Below are positions 11,006-21,860 of a stretch of DNA of 64,000 bases, piece by piece; position 1 is the stretch's first letter, and each line of letters begins with the position of its first letter. A program made the position numbers and the translations under genes. Under the pieces are notes generated by a model. That model ran no database searches. It saw nothing but the letters and a program-made list of their open reading frames with translations, and had not been told where the DNA came from. The stretch comes from Hemileia vastatrix. Lineage: Eukaryota > Basidiomycota > Pucciniomycetes > Pucciniales > Zaghouaniaceae. The stretch covers positions 20,105,823 to 20,169,822 of the forward strand of contig JASXTE010000010.1 of assembly GCA_030280995.1 (NCBI GenBank), read 5' to 3'.

Positions 11006-11654
11006 CAATTAGTGACCCTAATAAAACTGAAAACGCAGAAATTGAACTTGATTTTCTTCGCATGAGTGATAATGGTAAAGCCTCTGAATATATCTCAAAC
11101 TTCAGAGCACTTCAAACTCGATTAGGTTTGAATGATGCTGCCCTCAAGTATCATTTCAAAGAAGGACTTCCTTCAAGGATTCTGGATCAATTAAATCTTC
11201 ATGGTCAGAAGATGACTACCTTAATGGATTTAATGGATCGAACCCTTGAACTAGACGGCGTTTACCAAGGACGACTACAACATCTTTGATACGCCTCTCC
11301 TCAGCACGCTGATCAATATCATAATCCATTTTGTTTTCAGAATCATCTTCCATTTCCACACCCTCAATTAGTGACCCTAATAAAACTGAAAAGGCAGAAA
11401 TTGAACTTGATTTTCTTCGCATGAGTGATAATGGTAAAGCCTCTGAATATATCTCAAACTTCAGAGCACTTCAAACTCAATTAGGTTGGAATGATGCTGC
11501 CCTCAAGTATCATTTCAAAGAAGGACTTCCTTCGAGGATTCTGGATCAATTAAATCTTCATGGTCAGAAGATGACTACCTTAATGGATTTAATGGATCAA
11601 ACCCTCAAACTAGACGGCGTTTACCAAGGAGGACTACAACATCTTCGATACGCC
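10937..11654. repeat. 359-bp tandem duplication across the E2/E3 junction
   Basis: Copy 1 is 10937-11295 and copy 2 is 11296-11654; both start TCTCCTCAGCACGCTG and end GATACGCC. Each copy contains the end of E2 protease (read leftwards) joined to the middle of E3 gag (read rightwards), so the duplication came after the junction formed. The copies differ by only a few bases. Confidence 0.92.
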
Positions 11655-11945
11655 AACAAATCTCAACTCCTAAATTTTAAATCAGGACCTTCTTCACACC
11701 CACGGACAACTCAATCCTCCTCGACTCAATCCAAACCCAATAAGGGAAAGGACAAACCTCGACCAAAAAGCTCAACCCCAGGTGATATCAGCAAAGCACT
11801 GGATCCTAAAGGGGAACTTAAAGAAGCTGAGAGGAAGAGACGAGCGGATAATGGGTTATGTATGTATTGTGGTGGTAAGCACAAGCTAGAAGATTGTGTG
11901 AAGTTGAAGGAAAGAGAAGGTACTAGTTCAAGGTCAAAAAACTAG
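11331..11945 (+). CDS. E3 Gag (capsid C-terminal part and zinc knuckle)
   Basis: The open frame of 204 codons starts in the duplicated junction, so its first ~15 residues are not native Gag. From about residue 16 it shows the fungal Ty3 Gag pattern AEIELDFLRMSDNGKASEYI then WNDAALKYHFKEGLPSRI. A basic Ser/Pro linker follows, then a CCHC zinc knuckle CMYCGGKHKLEDC (C-x2-C-x4-H-x4-C) near residues 178-190. Gag packages the RNA and forms the particle. The N-terminal half of the capsid domain is missing, so it is unlikely to work alone. Confidence 0.85.
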   Translation: MFSESSSISTPSISDPNKTEKAEIELDFLRMSDNGKASEYISNFRALQTQLGWNDAALKYHFKEGLPSRILDQLNLHGQKMTTLMDLMDQTLKLDGVYQGGLQHLRYANKSQLLNFKSGPSSHPRTTQSSSTQSKPNKGKDKPRPKSSTPGDISKALDPKGELKEAERKRRADNGLCMYCGGKHKLEDCVKLKEREGTSSRSKN

Positions 11946-14199
11946 TAGATAGTTTACTTGTGTGCAAATCAAACTATCTTATTGCACCCAGTGCACAGAA
12001 CCTCCATGTCTTAAGGACTTGAGTTGCCTTAAACCACTTGAGATTCATTCTTTTTAAGGAAGATATCCCCTTCAGTTGTCTTAAGACTCTAAAGCTTCAA
12101 TTTCTTTTGAGAGTTTATCTTTTGCCCAGAAGTTACAACTGACATTTACAGATATCGATCGAACTCCAATTTACTTGGTCGAATCAGAGGAACCCAAATA
12201 TTGGGTAAGTAAGAAAGTTTTATGGGATTTCAACTTTCCCAACTTTCCCCCCTTTGATTGGGAATTATCAGTCTTGGACGCCCCAAGAATGGACGATACC
12301 ATTCTTGGCCATGACTTTTTAACGCATTGGAATCCTGAAATTGATTGGTCCCGGGGATTGATCACCCCACACACTAAGTATATTTCTGATTCTTCAATGC
12401 AGGTAAATAGGGAGTTAAACAACCTGCCTGACAATTTCCTGCTAGAGAACAAATCTCTGCCAGATGACTTTCAAGCATCTGATCTTTCTCTAAATGAGCA
12501 ATTGGCTAACCCTTCTAGCTCAATCACTTCACTCAAAGAGGATTTAAATTGCCTCAAAGTAGTCAAATTATGCTCTTTCAATTATGGTCTTCCCTCAACA
12601 GATTCTCTTGAAGATGATGAGGACGGCCAAATCAACGTTGAAGCCATTAAATCAACTCTACCGGAAATCTATCATGATTTCCTTGATGTTTTCTCAATCC
12701 GCAAGGCCAATAAGTTACCACCTCATCAAACCTACAACCATCAAATAGAGTTAATAGGTCCAGTACCTCCGGCAGGTCCTGTCTATTCTTTGTTGAAGGA
12801 AGAATCTCAAGTTCTTCAAGACTACATTGCAGAGAATGTAGCCAAAGGTTTCATCAGAGCCAGTAAATCTCCAACCGGCTCCCCTTCTCTTTTTGCAAAG
12901 AAAATGGATGGTAGCCTTAGGTTGTGTGCTGACTATAGAAATCTCAACACAGTCACTAAGAAGAATGCATATCCTGTTCCTCCTATGTCATTGCTTCTTA
13001 CCCTTTTCAATGGTGCTAATTTATTTTCTAAAATTGATCTTAGAGGCGCTTATAATCTTTTTTGCATTGCCTAAGGTCATGAAACACTGACTGCAATGCG
13101 CACTAGATTTGGTAGTTTTAAATATTTAGTTATGCCTTTTGGATTGTGTAACGCACCAGAACTTTTCAAACCTTTTTCAATGACATCTTTCAAGATGTTG
13201 TTGAACAATTTTTTGTCGTCTATTTAGATGATATTTTAATTTTCTCAAAGACACTAGATGAACATATTCATCATGTTCAACAGGTTCTAAATTGACTTTG
13301 AGATCACGGTCTCTACGCCAAGCACAATAAATGTGAATCCCATCTTAAATCAATCAATTTTTTGGGTTTTACATTATCCACTTATGGTTTAGTCATGGAC
13401 AACAAAAAGGTCCAAAAAGTCCTGGAATGGCCTGAGCCAAAAACTGTTAAATCCCTCCAAGGATTTTTGGGTTTTGCAAATTTCTATAGAAGATTTATTA
13501 AATATTACTCTAAAACTATTTCCAATCTTACTTCTCTTCTTAGAAAAGATATTCCTTTTGTTTTTACTTCTACAGCACAAAAGGAATTTGAAGCATTAAA
13601 GACTGAATTTACCACAGCTCCAATTCTTTGACACTTCGATCCTTCTGCTTTGACAATAGTCAAGACAGATGCAAGCAATTATGCTATCGCAGGGGTCATT
13701 TCTCAATTAAATCCCAAAACAAAATTGTTTCATCCTGTTGCTTTTGAGTCACGCAAACTCATTGCAGCAGAATTAAATTATAAAAATTCATGACAAAGAG
13801 CTTTTAGCTATTATTCATTGTCTTAAAAAATGGCACTCTTTTCTTAGCCTAAATAGTCCTTTTCAAATTCTAACTGACTATAATGCTTTGAAATACTTTA
13901 TGTCTTCCAAAGTGTTAACCAGGCCTCAAGCCAGGTGGGCTGAATTTCTGTCTGAATTTCCTTTTTCTATTTCCTATGGCCCAGGTAAGAACTGCATTGT
14001 CCCAGATATCTTGTCACGTCGGGACGACATTTATCCACAGCGGGGGGACGCATTTGCTGACAAGAACCCAGCAAATGTGAAATCAATTTTCAACGAATCA
14101 ATGTTAACGACTCATCAACTTAACTCAATGACAATTCAATTGCTCAAAATCCATTATCCAACATCCTTGAAGCTCAGTCAAAGGACAACTATTGTTTAG
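11946..14199 (+). pseudogene. E3 protease (partial), reverse transcriptase and RNase H (decayed)
   Basis: From about 12130 the frame shows the end of a protease (DDTILGHDFLTHWNPEIDW, near 12290-12345), but the DTG/DSG active site could not be found upstream, so the protease is truncated. RT follows in an open frame to 13074: FAKKMDGSLRLCADYRNLN and FSKIDLRGAYNL, then a stop, and after one frame change the catalytic YLDD box at 13221-13232. RNase H starts near 13650 (IVKTDASNYAIAGVIS, first catalytic D) with a frameshift near 13790 and continues in the frame 13888-14199 ([21 protein letters not shown]). Confidence 0.9.
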
Positions 14200-15241
14200 G
14201 GTTAAAAGGCAAAATACTCTCGAAGCAAGTGGCCAAAAGATTTAGTATTGAATCAGTTCTATTAGTTTTCAAAGGTTGAGTAGTCATACCCAACAACAAT
14301 GAAATAAAATTATGTATTTTCAATAGTCGACATGATTCCCCATTAGCTGGTCATTTTGGGGTTGATAAAACCTACCAGTTAATAGCGAGGGATTTCTTCT
14401 GTCCAGGAATGACCAGAGAAATCAAGGCCTATATAAGAGCTTGTTAGGAATGTAATAGGAATAAGGCTCCCCGTCACCGGAAGCATGGGTTGCTTCAACC
14501 ACTTCCTATTCCCTCTAAACCTTGGGAATCTCTATCGATGAATTTCATTTCTAAACTTCCTCTTTCTAATAATTTTGATGCTATATTAGTAATAGTACAT
14601 AGATTTTCAAAAATTTCTATTTTCATTAAAACCACTACTACTGCTACTGCAGAAGATTTGTCAAAATTGTTTCTAGAAAATGTATTTTCCAAACATGGCT
14701 TACCTAATTATATTATTAGAGGAACTTAAATCAAATTTGGAATTAGCGATTCGAAGGTACAAGGAACAGGCCAACAAATATAGACAATCTGCTCCTTCTT
14801 TTAAACCAGGCCACAAAGTATGGCTCGATGCACAAAACATTCAAACAACTTGAGCATCAAAGAAACTGGCTGAAAAACGCTTGGTACCATTCGAAATCAA
14901 CTCTGAAGTCTCTAAAACTTCATTTCAACTCAAGCTACCTCCTAAATGGCAGTCTATTCACCCTGTTTTCCACGTATCTCTCCTGGAACTGGCTCGAGAA
15001 ACATACCCGGGCAAGAACCAACCTCCTCCAGAACCGGTCAAAGTAGAAGACCATCTAGAGTGGTAAGTAAGCCATATCCTTGATTCAAGAATGCGCAAGG
15101 GGAAACTTCAATACTTTGTAGAATGGGAAGGCTTCCTTGATGACTCAGACAAAACATCCTGGGAACCAGCCATCAATGGTTATAACGCCCCTGAACTCCT
15201 AAAATCTTTTCATCTTAAATATCCTTCAAAACTAAAACCTT
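14200..15241 (+). pseudogene. E3 integrase with core deletion and C-terminal chromodomain
   Basis: The zinc module is present (RHDSPLAGHFGVDKTY...C-stop-ECNRNK, 14330-14465). The first catalytic Asp is replaced by Asn (SMNFISKLP, about 14538), probably GAT to AAT. After [11 protein letters not shown] (14725) the sequence jumps directly to the C-terminal linker ([20 protein letters not shown], from 14727): the rest of the core, including the last catalytic Glu, is deleted, apparently at a short GAGGAACT junction. The chromodomain (GKLQYFVEWEGF...SWEPAING, 15095-15185) places E3 among the chromoviruses, in which this domain is thought to steer integration to marked chromatin. Confidence 0.9.
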
Positions 15242-16110
15242 AGAACTCTCTTTTTTTTTCCTCTTTTTTCTCTTTTCCTTCTTCTCTTTAAAATCTAAAA
15301 CATCTTTACCTCTAAATTTCCTTATTCTTTGTTTTCTTTTTTTCTTTCTTCTTTTTTTTTCTTTCTCAAGTTTTTCAACCTTCTTTAAAATAAATAAAAT
15401 TAAAATAAATTAAAATTAAAAATAAAATAAAATAAAATAAAATAAACTAAAATTAAAATTAAATTAAAAATAAAATAATAAAATAAAAATCTTTAAAATT
15501 CATTAAAATTAAAATCTTAAAAAATAAAAATAAAAAATCAATAAATTCTTTTAAATTTTCTTTTCTCTTTTCAAACTTTTCTTCTTTCCCTTATTTCTTT
15601 TTCTTTGAACTATCAAAATTTTTCACGAACTCAGTACGACAATCTTTCTCAAACTTCACTTCAACCTTTAAATCTCTCTTTTAAAATTCTTCAAACAAAT
15701 TACTTCTTTCTTTCAAATTCTTTTTAAAAATTATTTCTTCTCTTCTTTTCTTCTTTCTTTTCAAATAACCTAAATTCCTCAAAACTTCAATAAATAAACT
15801 TTCACAAATAACAATTTTTTCTTTCATTAAATTTTCATTTCAAACAAAATTATTTCAATTAACTACTTCTTTTTTCTTTTCAAAATTTAAACTAAAATTC
15901 CTTCAATTAAATATTCTTTCTTTTATTCTTTCATTCAAATTTTTTCTTCTTTCAAAATTTAAAAATTTTATTCAAATCTTTTTCTTTCTTCTTTTTTTCT
16001 TTTTTTCTCCAAATCTTATAAATCAAAATATTAAAATTTTAATTAAAATGACAAAATAAAATAAATAAATATACAAATTGTTTCTACTTTTCTTTTCCTC
16101 TTTCTTTCTT
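15242..16110. repeat. Low-complexity pyrimidine and A-rich tract
   Basis: About 870 bp of TTCTT/TTTCC-rich sequence with an (AAAATA)n-like block at 15388-15545. No gene is supported. It lies between the E3 pol end and the 3' end of the opposite-strand gene. A-rich blocks occur at corresponding places in E1 (2284-2345) and E5 (35209-35370). Confidence 0.8.
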
Positions 16111-16128
16111 TTCCTTTTTCCTTCCATT

Positions 16129-17123
16129 TTAAATTTTCTCCTTTATTTTCTCTCGAACCAATCCCTTCATCTTCTCCAAAACCACCCTTATTTCCTTCTT
16201 ACATTTCTCAAAAACCTCTCCCTCTCCTACCGGTACCACTTCCCTGATCTCCAGCAATTCTTCAGCAATGTTGAAGGAGGCAGCATCAATAATCTTGTTG
16301 ATATTGCCACTGAACTCTTCAATAAACCTAGCTCCTCGACCCTGGCAAGGTTTTTTCGACCATACCTGGTCAAGAGTTTCTTCATTGTCCTCCCTCGAGG
16401 CAATCACTGGTAAATGTTCTTCAATTGGGATTGACGGTGCCACTTCCACATCAGTGGTTTCCACAATAGGATCTCCCACAATAGAGGTTTCCACCATAGG
16501 GGTTTCCGTAATGACATCTAAATTCTAAGACATATGGTCATCAGTAAAAAATTTTCTTTGAAAAAAACAAAAATAAAATAAAATAAAACCAAACTTACTT
16601 CAAACATCAGATCAGCCTCTAGAAATAACTTCTATGTGACTTCCACCGCCACTTCTTTTTCTTCTTTATCATCTTTGATGACCATCCACCGCTTCTTTGG
16701 TGTTGGCCTTAAGATGGGGACTTCCTCCTCATCTTCCTCCACCAATTCATCCACCTCCTCTTCTACCCTTCATTTTTTACCCGTGGCTTGGGTTACCCAG
16801 GTTGCCATGGTGTCCTTGAATTCCTCCTCAACTGCTTCTGATTAATCATCCCTGATTGAAACGTCCCATATATCTTCGACCACTTCTTTGGTCTTGGTAA
16901 ATCTTTGTTCAATGTCAGAATTTTTAGCTAAAGCATTGCAGGCCACCCGTCTCGATCGGCAAAACTCGCATTGCTGACAAGGACCTCGAGTAGCCGTGCT
17001 TTCAACACAGAAGTATTCCATTGTTTCACAAGCTGTGCATGCTTGGGAGTACTGTCGAGTAACTAGCCCACCATCCGCTTTGGGGTGAGGAGGCATGGGA
17101 GCTGGAGTTGGACAAGCTGACAT
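16129..17123 (-). pseudogene. Spliced opposite-strand gene in E3, Cys-rich N-terminus
   Basis: It lies on the strand opposite to E3 pol, starting 41 bp from the 3' LTR. Exon 1 (17123-16599) begins MSACPTPAP and has a Cys cluster: CTACETMEYFC, nine residues, then CQQCEFCRSRRVAC. Both halves contain C-x2-C-x6-C, as in Zn2Cys6 clusters, though the basic residues sit in the second half. An acidic stretch follows (EEEVDELVEEDEEE). The intron 16598-16525 (74 bp) has GTAAGT, an ACTGAT branch-like site and TTAG, and keeps the frame. Exon 2 (16524-16129) is acidic and ends in a charged helical tail (KEIRVVLEKMKGLVREKIK). Exon 1 has three in-frame stops. The function is unknown; a DNA-binding role is a guess from the Cys pattern. 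Confidence 0.72.
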
Positions 17124-17163
17124 AATAATAATAATAAACAAGAATTAAATAAAGGGAAAATAG

Positions 17164-17880
17164 TGTGGGAATTATTTGTCTCACGCTCAACGGAGCTTGC
17201 GTCTTTATACCCAGGCATCTGTCACACGCCACATGACACTCGAGGCAAAAGCAGCTCATTAAATCAATAATACAGAGGTCTAAATCAATACTCAAAGCGC
17301 ATAAAGAAATTCTACATAGCAACTGCGACTTTCTTTGTGTACTCACTATTCAACCACTCTAGTCTAAACTCTAAATCTTAATTAGTCAATCTCTCAATAG
17401 TGTGTCTCAGTCTTTTCCTCAATAAGCGATGCACAGCGCAATAGTCAACATAATAGTCCGCTAAAAGGCTTATTAAATGTCTGTGGATTATCAAAAGGGG
17501 TAGTGAGCATGGACAGAATGGTTAGTGGAGGATTAAAGGGTTGACTGATGTTAGTGAGGAGGGTCCAGGTGGAACAGGTGTATTTTTTAATGGTCTGTGG
17601 TGTGCGGAATAGTGGATGGGTATGAGGTCAATGCAAGGAGGAGTAAAGGATATAAAAGGGGTTGGGTTCTGGTTCGACTTTCTTTAGAATTAAATTATAA
17701 AACATATATATAGTTAATAGTGGTAAAGCTTTAGGTTAAATAATTATTATTGTATCTATCCTTATTTTCTCAGTAATAATTTCTAAATCCTAAATCTTTG
17801 ATTATTGAGTTTCCGTCCCTTCGTGAGATTTTAAGAATATTAATATTACCTTTAAATTATATTAGAATTCTTCTCAAACA
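17164..17880 (+). mobile_element. 3' LTR of E3
   Basis: A purine-rich tract (AAAGGGAAAATAG, 17151-17163) precedes TGTGGGAATT, and the LTR ends TTCTCAAACA at 17880, where E2 gag resumes. It is 717 bp. A TATA-like box (TATAAAAG) lies at 17651-17658, as expected for an LTR promoter. The opposite-strand gene starts just left of this LTR, so its transcription probably begins within the LTR or near its left edge. Confidence 0.8.
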
Positions 17881-19347
17881 TATCTCGAAGCAGTAGCTCT
17901 TCCTTTGAGTCTTCTTTGAATCACTTCCTCGAACATTTCCTCTGTGCCTTGACAAAGTTTCTAAACTCCTCCCTCCATCTCACTTCCAGGAACACCCTCA
18001 ACCTTGTGCGTAGGTCGTCCGGTGACAGAACAGGTGTATTCTCCCTTGTAGTATAACCTACTTCCTCAATATCTTCCAGATTTGCATACTTGGTGCCAGC
18101 CCTTCTTGGTCTACTTATAGTTGGTGGAGCCATTTTCTTATGTTTGGCTACAAAAATTTTCAACAACGCTTTAGTGAGTGGTGTTGCAATTGCCCCCTCT
18201 TTTACCTTGAAATCCAAAACTGCACAATTAACTGGAAAATTTACTGACTTAGAATTTTCATCAGCAGGCTCCTTTCCCTTACTAGACTTGGCCTCCATAG
18301 TTTTCTTATTAATATGATTTATGAACTTTTAGCGCATCCCTCAATCCTTATCCATGACAAGTTTTGTTCTATCCTCTAGCATCAGCGCTTTACCCTCTTC
18401 TAAAATAAATTTATCTTCTTTATCCTGTTGAATGACATTACACCTCATCCTTGTATGACCTTCTTTACCATAGTAACAAAATACCATTGAAGAGAACCGT
18501 GATGATTGAGGAGTAAATTGGGGCTTGGGTTTATCCACTTTTCTCAAATTCTTCTCCAACTCTTTGATTCTTGAAATTACAGAATTTGAATCCTGTTATG
18601 TTGCTTTAACTTTTGGAGTTGTTTCAAAAGAAGGTGATCCAGTGCTAGGAAAAACTCCTAATACCTCTACATCCTCTAAAGAAACCCTAGCAGCTTGGTG
18701 CTCTACCCAACACAGCTTCATTTCTGCTTCTACAGCCATTTCCACTTCCTCAAACCCTGGATACTTATAGTCTCCATTCCTCTTTCCAACCATTTTACCT
18801 TCATTTTCAAGGTGCCTTTTTGCCCAATCTTTGAACTCAGGTGCTAGCACCTCACAAAACCAAGGTTATGACGCACTAGTATCACTTAAGTCCTTGTTAC
18901 TGACCAAATAATCTAGGACCTGATCAAATTTTTTAAAATATTTAGGTTCGCTGATACCCCCTATAGCCTTTGCCTTATTCACCAAGACATCCAGTTCTTT
19001 AATTGTGTACCTTGTTTCTTCTGTAAGTTTAGGCCATATTTTTAATATTTAAGCTTTTAATTCCGTCCAGTGGCAATTCTTGTGACAATCAAGTTCTTCT
19101 AGATTGTCTTTACATTTTTTGCAACAAAAAATAACACTTGATGCACCATATCATAATCTGATGCCCCATGTACTTCCACTGCTTGTTCAAACCTCCTCAA
19201 AAACTTTTGAGTGTTAATCCCGGTAAATTAAAAGCTTTCATCTTTACACCTATTAATTTTCAAAACTATAGGTGGTACCGACAACATATAATTGGGCGAC
19301 TTTGCCCTCTCCTGAGTGACTTTAGATGTAGTAGCTGTAGGATCCAT
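17881..19347 (-). pseudogene. E2 Gag (decayed)
   Basis: The start codon is probably at 19347-19345 (MDPTATTSKVTQ). The capsid-like region shows FLRRFEQAVEVHGASDYDMV, closely matching E5 Gag. Next comes a conserved block at 18850-18596 (acidic, EVEMAVEAEMKLC) and a zinc knuckle near 18480-18440 with its first half damaged (CYYGKEGHTRMRC, second Cys to Tyr). A 125-codon open stretch at 18298-17921 then leads toward protease. The frame is cut at 17880 by the E3 insertion and should continue into the protease at about 11000. Several stops are present. Confidence 0.8.
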
Positions 19348-19496
19348 TCTACCTTTCTTAAATAGCTATCCTCTGATAAGGGCTTGTTCCACTTGTTGTA
19401 GACCCTTAGACTCTTCCCTTGAAGTGCCAGCTTGATTATGTCCTCTTGACCAAAATCTAAAAAAAGAAAATAATAACTGTACTTACAATATGGAGG

Positions 19497-19513
19497 CCAC
19501 TGTTGGGACACCA
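19497..19513 (-). other. Primer binding site of E2
   Basis: In sense, two bases after the LTR end (TCTACA), the sequence reads TGGTGTCCCAACAGTGG. It starts with TGG, which would pair with the CCA end of a tRNA. E5 has a related but different site (TGGCGCCCAACGTGGGG). Confidence 0.75.
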
Positions 19514-19515
19514 AT

Positions 19516-20757
19516 TGTAGAAAAAAAAGAGTTCTATAATACTAAGCTATCGACACAATTCCAAGATGGGTTGGTTCTCCTTTCTAAATCTAATTCTAAG
19601 AATAAGAGCCTGCCCTTTTAATATTTAGAGACAGTGGAATCATGAATTGTAAGTCATGGTTATCTATATTCTTCCAATGGAGGAGAAAGTAGAATAGATT
19701 TTTAGAGATATTTTTTAAAAGAAAAGGGGAAATATGTTTTAAAATAAGAAATCAAAATTTTGGCTAGATCTATTCTCAGTAAGTGCTAGTATTTTCAGTC
19801 ACTCCCTCTTGAAGTGCTCTATCTTATACTATCCTTACTACAGCAACAAAATAACTCTACAGCGCCACTTCTGGTATGCGCACCCAATATGTACAAAAAA
19901 ATAAAAATATATCTATTTCACCTTTTTATTTAAAAGAAAATATCTACTGTTATTTATTTTCTAACTTTTTTGATTCTATATTTTTCTACTCTCCCTACAC
20001 TATTTACAAGTGAGTGCTTATATACATTTATATGATCAGCACCCCTTTACTATGTTTCCTTGTCCTTTGTGTTTTCCTACACATGTTCAGCACTACTACA
20101 AGCATATCAAACAGTATCTAAGTATCTCATTATTCTATGTACATTTATTGCGTATGTCTTGGTTCTAATAGCACCTGAAACTCAACTCTTCTGTAAATAC
20201 CCTACTCTTTCTAAGATTCCTAACTTAAATAATAGGTACTGTACCGCCTTCATACCTATTTTATAACTCATTCTTTCCACTTGAGTACATGATAATAATG
20301 AAACCATCTGTGCTAAGCAATTGACTTCCCTATTCCAGATCTTACCTGATATCCTTTTCTTGAGTGCTACCTTCTTTCCTTGACATGTTTTTCATCTCAC
20401 TGGGTGAACACCACTTTTCCTAAAAAACATTATCCTTATCTTAGGTGTGATTTTTCATGCCATTTCTCATCTCTGTTCCTTAATTCTGTAGTATGTCTCT
20501 GGTGCTAACCATAGTTTATGCAAGTACATACCATACCCTTTAATCCTATAGTCCAGATACTCATTTCCCTCTATTCTTTACTCACTGCCGCTTGTGTATC
20601 CTTTCTGCCCCAAAAAAAGTGTCCATTGAGAGGCTAACTTTCCCTGTTCTTTGAATATACCTTAGTTACGCTTCTGTAACCATCCCACCTGACCACCCCT
20701 TTGTTGCACATTTGAGAACTGAGCCCTTTTCTGCATTACTGCAAGATTTGTACCACA
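19516..20757 (-). mobile_element. 5' LTR of E2
   Basis: In plus coordinates it starts TGTAGAAAAAAAAG, next to the primer site, and shares TATA.TACTA.GCTAT with the E5 LTR end. The far end is placed at ACCACA (20757) because the sense start TGTGGTACAAATCTTGC resembles the E1 LTR start (TGTGGCATTCCAAATCTT). The length would be 1242 bp. The right boundary is less certain than the left. No gene lies inside. Confidence 0.65.
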
Positions 20758-20774
20758 GCACAGCTATGCCTCAT

Positions 20775-21030
20775 AAAGTGGGGAAAGTTCCAGGAACCCA
20801 AATGCCATGGACATTGATGCAGTCAACATATGCAGCGCTGATGGGAAGAAAAGGCTATCTGATGAGGAATACCAGAGGCCTATGAGTAGAGGGCTGTGCC
20901 TTTAATGTGGAAATGGTAGTCATCTTGCAAGGGAGTGTAAGGGGAAGATCAGGGTTAGTGAGGTGGAGGACAGCGCAGGTAGGGCACAGGTAAAAGACAG
21001 CACTCATGAGTAAATTCTGTGCCCTCCTTG
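20775..21030 (+). pseudogene. E4 Gag C-terminal end with zinc knuckle
   Basis: One frame reads RNPNAMDIDAVNICSADGKK, a typical fungal chromovirus pre-knuckle segment, then a CCHC knuckle C-L-stop-C-G-N-G-S-H-L-A-R-E-C at about 20894-20940, with a stop inside it. The N-terminal capsid part is absent because the sequence is cut at 20757. Confidence 0.75.
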
Positions 21031-21162
21031 AGCAGATTAGAAGGAAAGAAAAAAGGGGGTTCAATAGAAGAATTATCAGTGTGTAAGCCACTTGAAGTAA
21101 ATGATAATCATATTATACTAAACTTTCCTTTAATGACCCTTAATTCTACAAGAAATTTATGA

Positions 21163-21696
21163 GCCCTGGTGGACTGTGGGGCCACAGACTGTTTTATTTC
21201 TAATAACTTTTTACTGAGAAATAAAATGAAAAGTAAAAAATTGGACTACCCTAGGCATCTAATTATGTTTGATGGATCCCCAGGTGGGGGAGGAGAAGTA
21301 ATAGAACAGGTTTTTATCAGGTTTTGGTGTGATAGAAAGGAGTTGCAGTGCAGGGAATATGCAACAAACCTGAAGGACAAGTACAACATGGTACTGGGTA
21401 TGACATGGCTGGACCAATATAACCCACACATTGACTGGAAGGAAATGAAGTTACAGATGGAAAGGAAAGGGGATGCTGGAACTAAAGTATTGGCCCCCTG
21501 GCCCCTTCAGGGGTCAGGGGCCCATCCTGGCAGGTCTTCTGATGTTTTGTTATTATCATTAGTCTTGCCTCCAGAACTGATGCTTCCTCTTGATTCTAAG
21601 AAGCAGGCTGGGGATGGGCCACCAATGGGGAGGGCCAAAGAGAGCTGGAGGAGAGATAAAGTGCAACAAGAAGAGGAGAAGGGACAAAAAATATAA
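21163..21696 (+). CDS. E4 retropepsin-like protease region
   Basis: ALVDCGATDCFISNNF (from 21163) contains the active-site triplet as DCG in place of the usual D-T/S-G, a variant seen in fungal Ty3 proteases. The flap and end follow: GMTWLDQYNPHIDW near 21405-21440, corresponding to the L-G-x-x-W-L...P-x-I-D-W signature. A Pro/Gly/Ser-rich linker with part of a 249-bp duplication follows. The frame is open for 175 codons from an ATG at 21169. It would normally be released from a Gag-Pol precursor; upstream and downstream frames are broken. Confidence 0.8.
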   Translation, partial: ALVDCGATDCFISNNFLLRNKMKSKKLDYPRHLIMFDGSPGGGGEVIEQVFIRFWCDRKELQCREYATNLKDKYNMVLGMTWLDQYNPHIDWKEMKLQMERKGDAGTKVLAPWPLQGSGAHPGRSSDVLLLSLVLPPELMLPLDSKKQAGDGPPMGRAKESWRRDKVQQEEEKGQKI

Positions 21697-21860
21697 GGGA
21701 AAGCAGGAGATGTAAAGGTTGGTGGCTCAGAGAAATCATTTTTTCCCTAGCCCCTTCAAGGGTCTAGGGCCCCTCCCCAAAAGTCTCCTGGTATCCTATT
21801 ATCATCAGTAGAATTTCTGCAAGAGCTGTCACTTTCTCTTTATGCTAAGTTTCAGGACTT
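21494..21860 (+). repeat. 249-bp spaced duplication in the E4 protease-RT linker
   Basis: The segment starting GCCCCTTCAG at 21501 recurs at 21750 (GCCCCTTCAAG) and both continue into similar sequence encoding a Leu-rich stretch (LPPELMLPLDSKK against LQELSLSLYAKF). Identity is moderate, so the duplication is old. Confidence 0.7.

Larger units (their letters stand above)
11005..17880 (+). mobile_element. E3: chromodomain Ty3 retrotransposon, 5' end lost
   Basis: Order: gag (from the middle), protease C-terminal part, RT, RNase H, integrase with an internal deletion, chromodomain, low-complexity tract, opposite-strand gene, polypurine tract, 3' LTR (17164-17880). It sits inside E2: E2 gag continues at 17881 on the right and E2 protease ends at about 11000 on the left. 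The 5' LTR and N-terminal gag are missing, and no target duplication can be read on the left. Confidence 0.85.
4894..20757 (-). mobile_element. E2: Ty3-type retrotransposon, decayed, split by E3
   Basis: In sense order on the minus strand: 5' LTR 20757-19516, PBS 19513-19497, gag 19347-17881, then (after about 6.9 kb of E3) protease 11005-10063, RT-RNase H about 9790-8060, integrase 8057-6509, and a 3' region with an opposite-strand gene remnant. The gag resembles that of E5 (FLRRFEQAVEVHGASDYDMV against FLEKYETASGVDGASYLDMV), and pol matches E5 throughout. All frames contain stops. The 3' LTR is missing; the element abuts the E1 LTR at 4893. Its right LTR edge cuts into the E4 gag, so E2 probably inserted there. 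Confidence 0.82.

Noticed and set aside
16636..16845. Ser/Thr-rich plus-strand frame in E3
   Set aside because: It is the reverse strand of the acidic, Glu-rich exon of the opposite-strand gene; GAA/GAG codons read as TTC/CTC and TCC.
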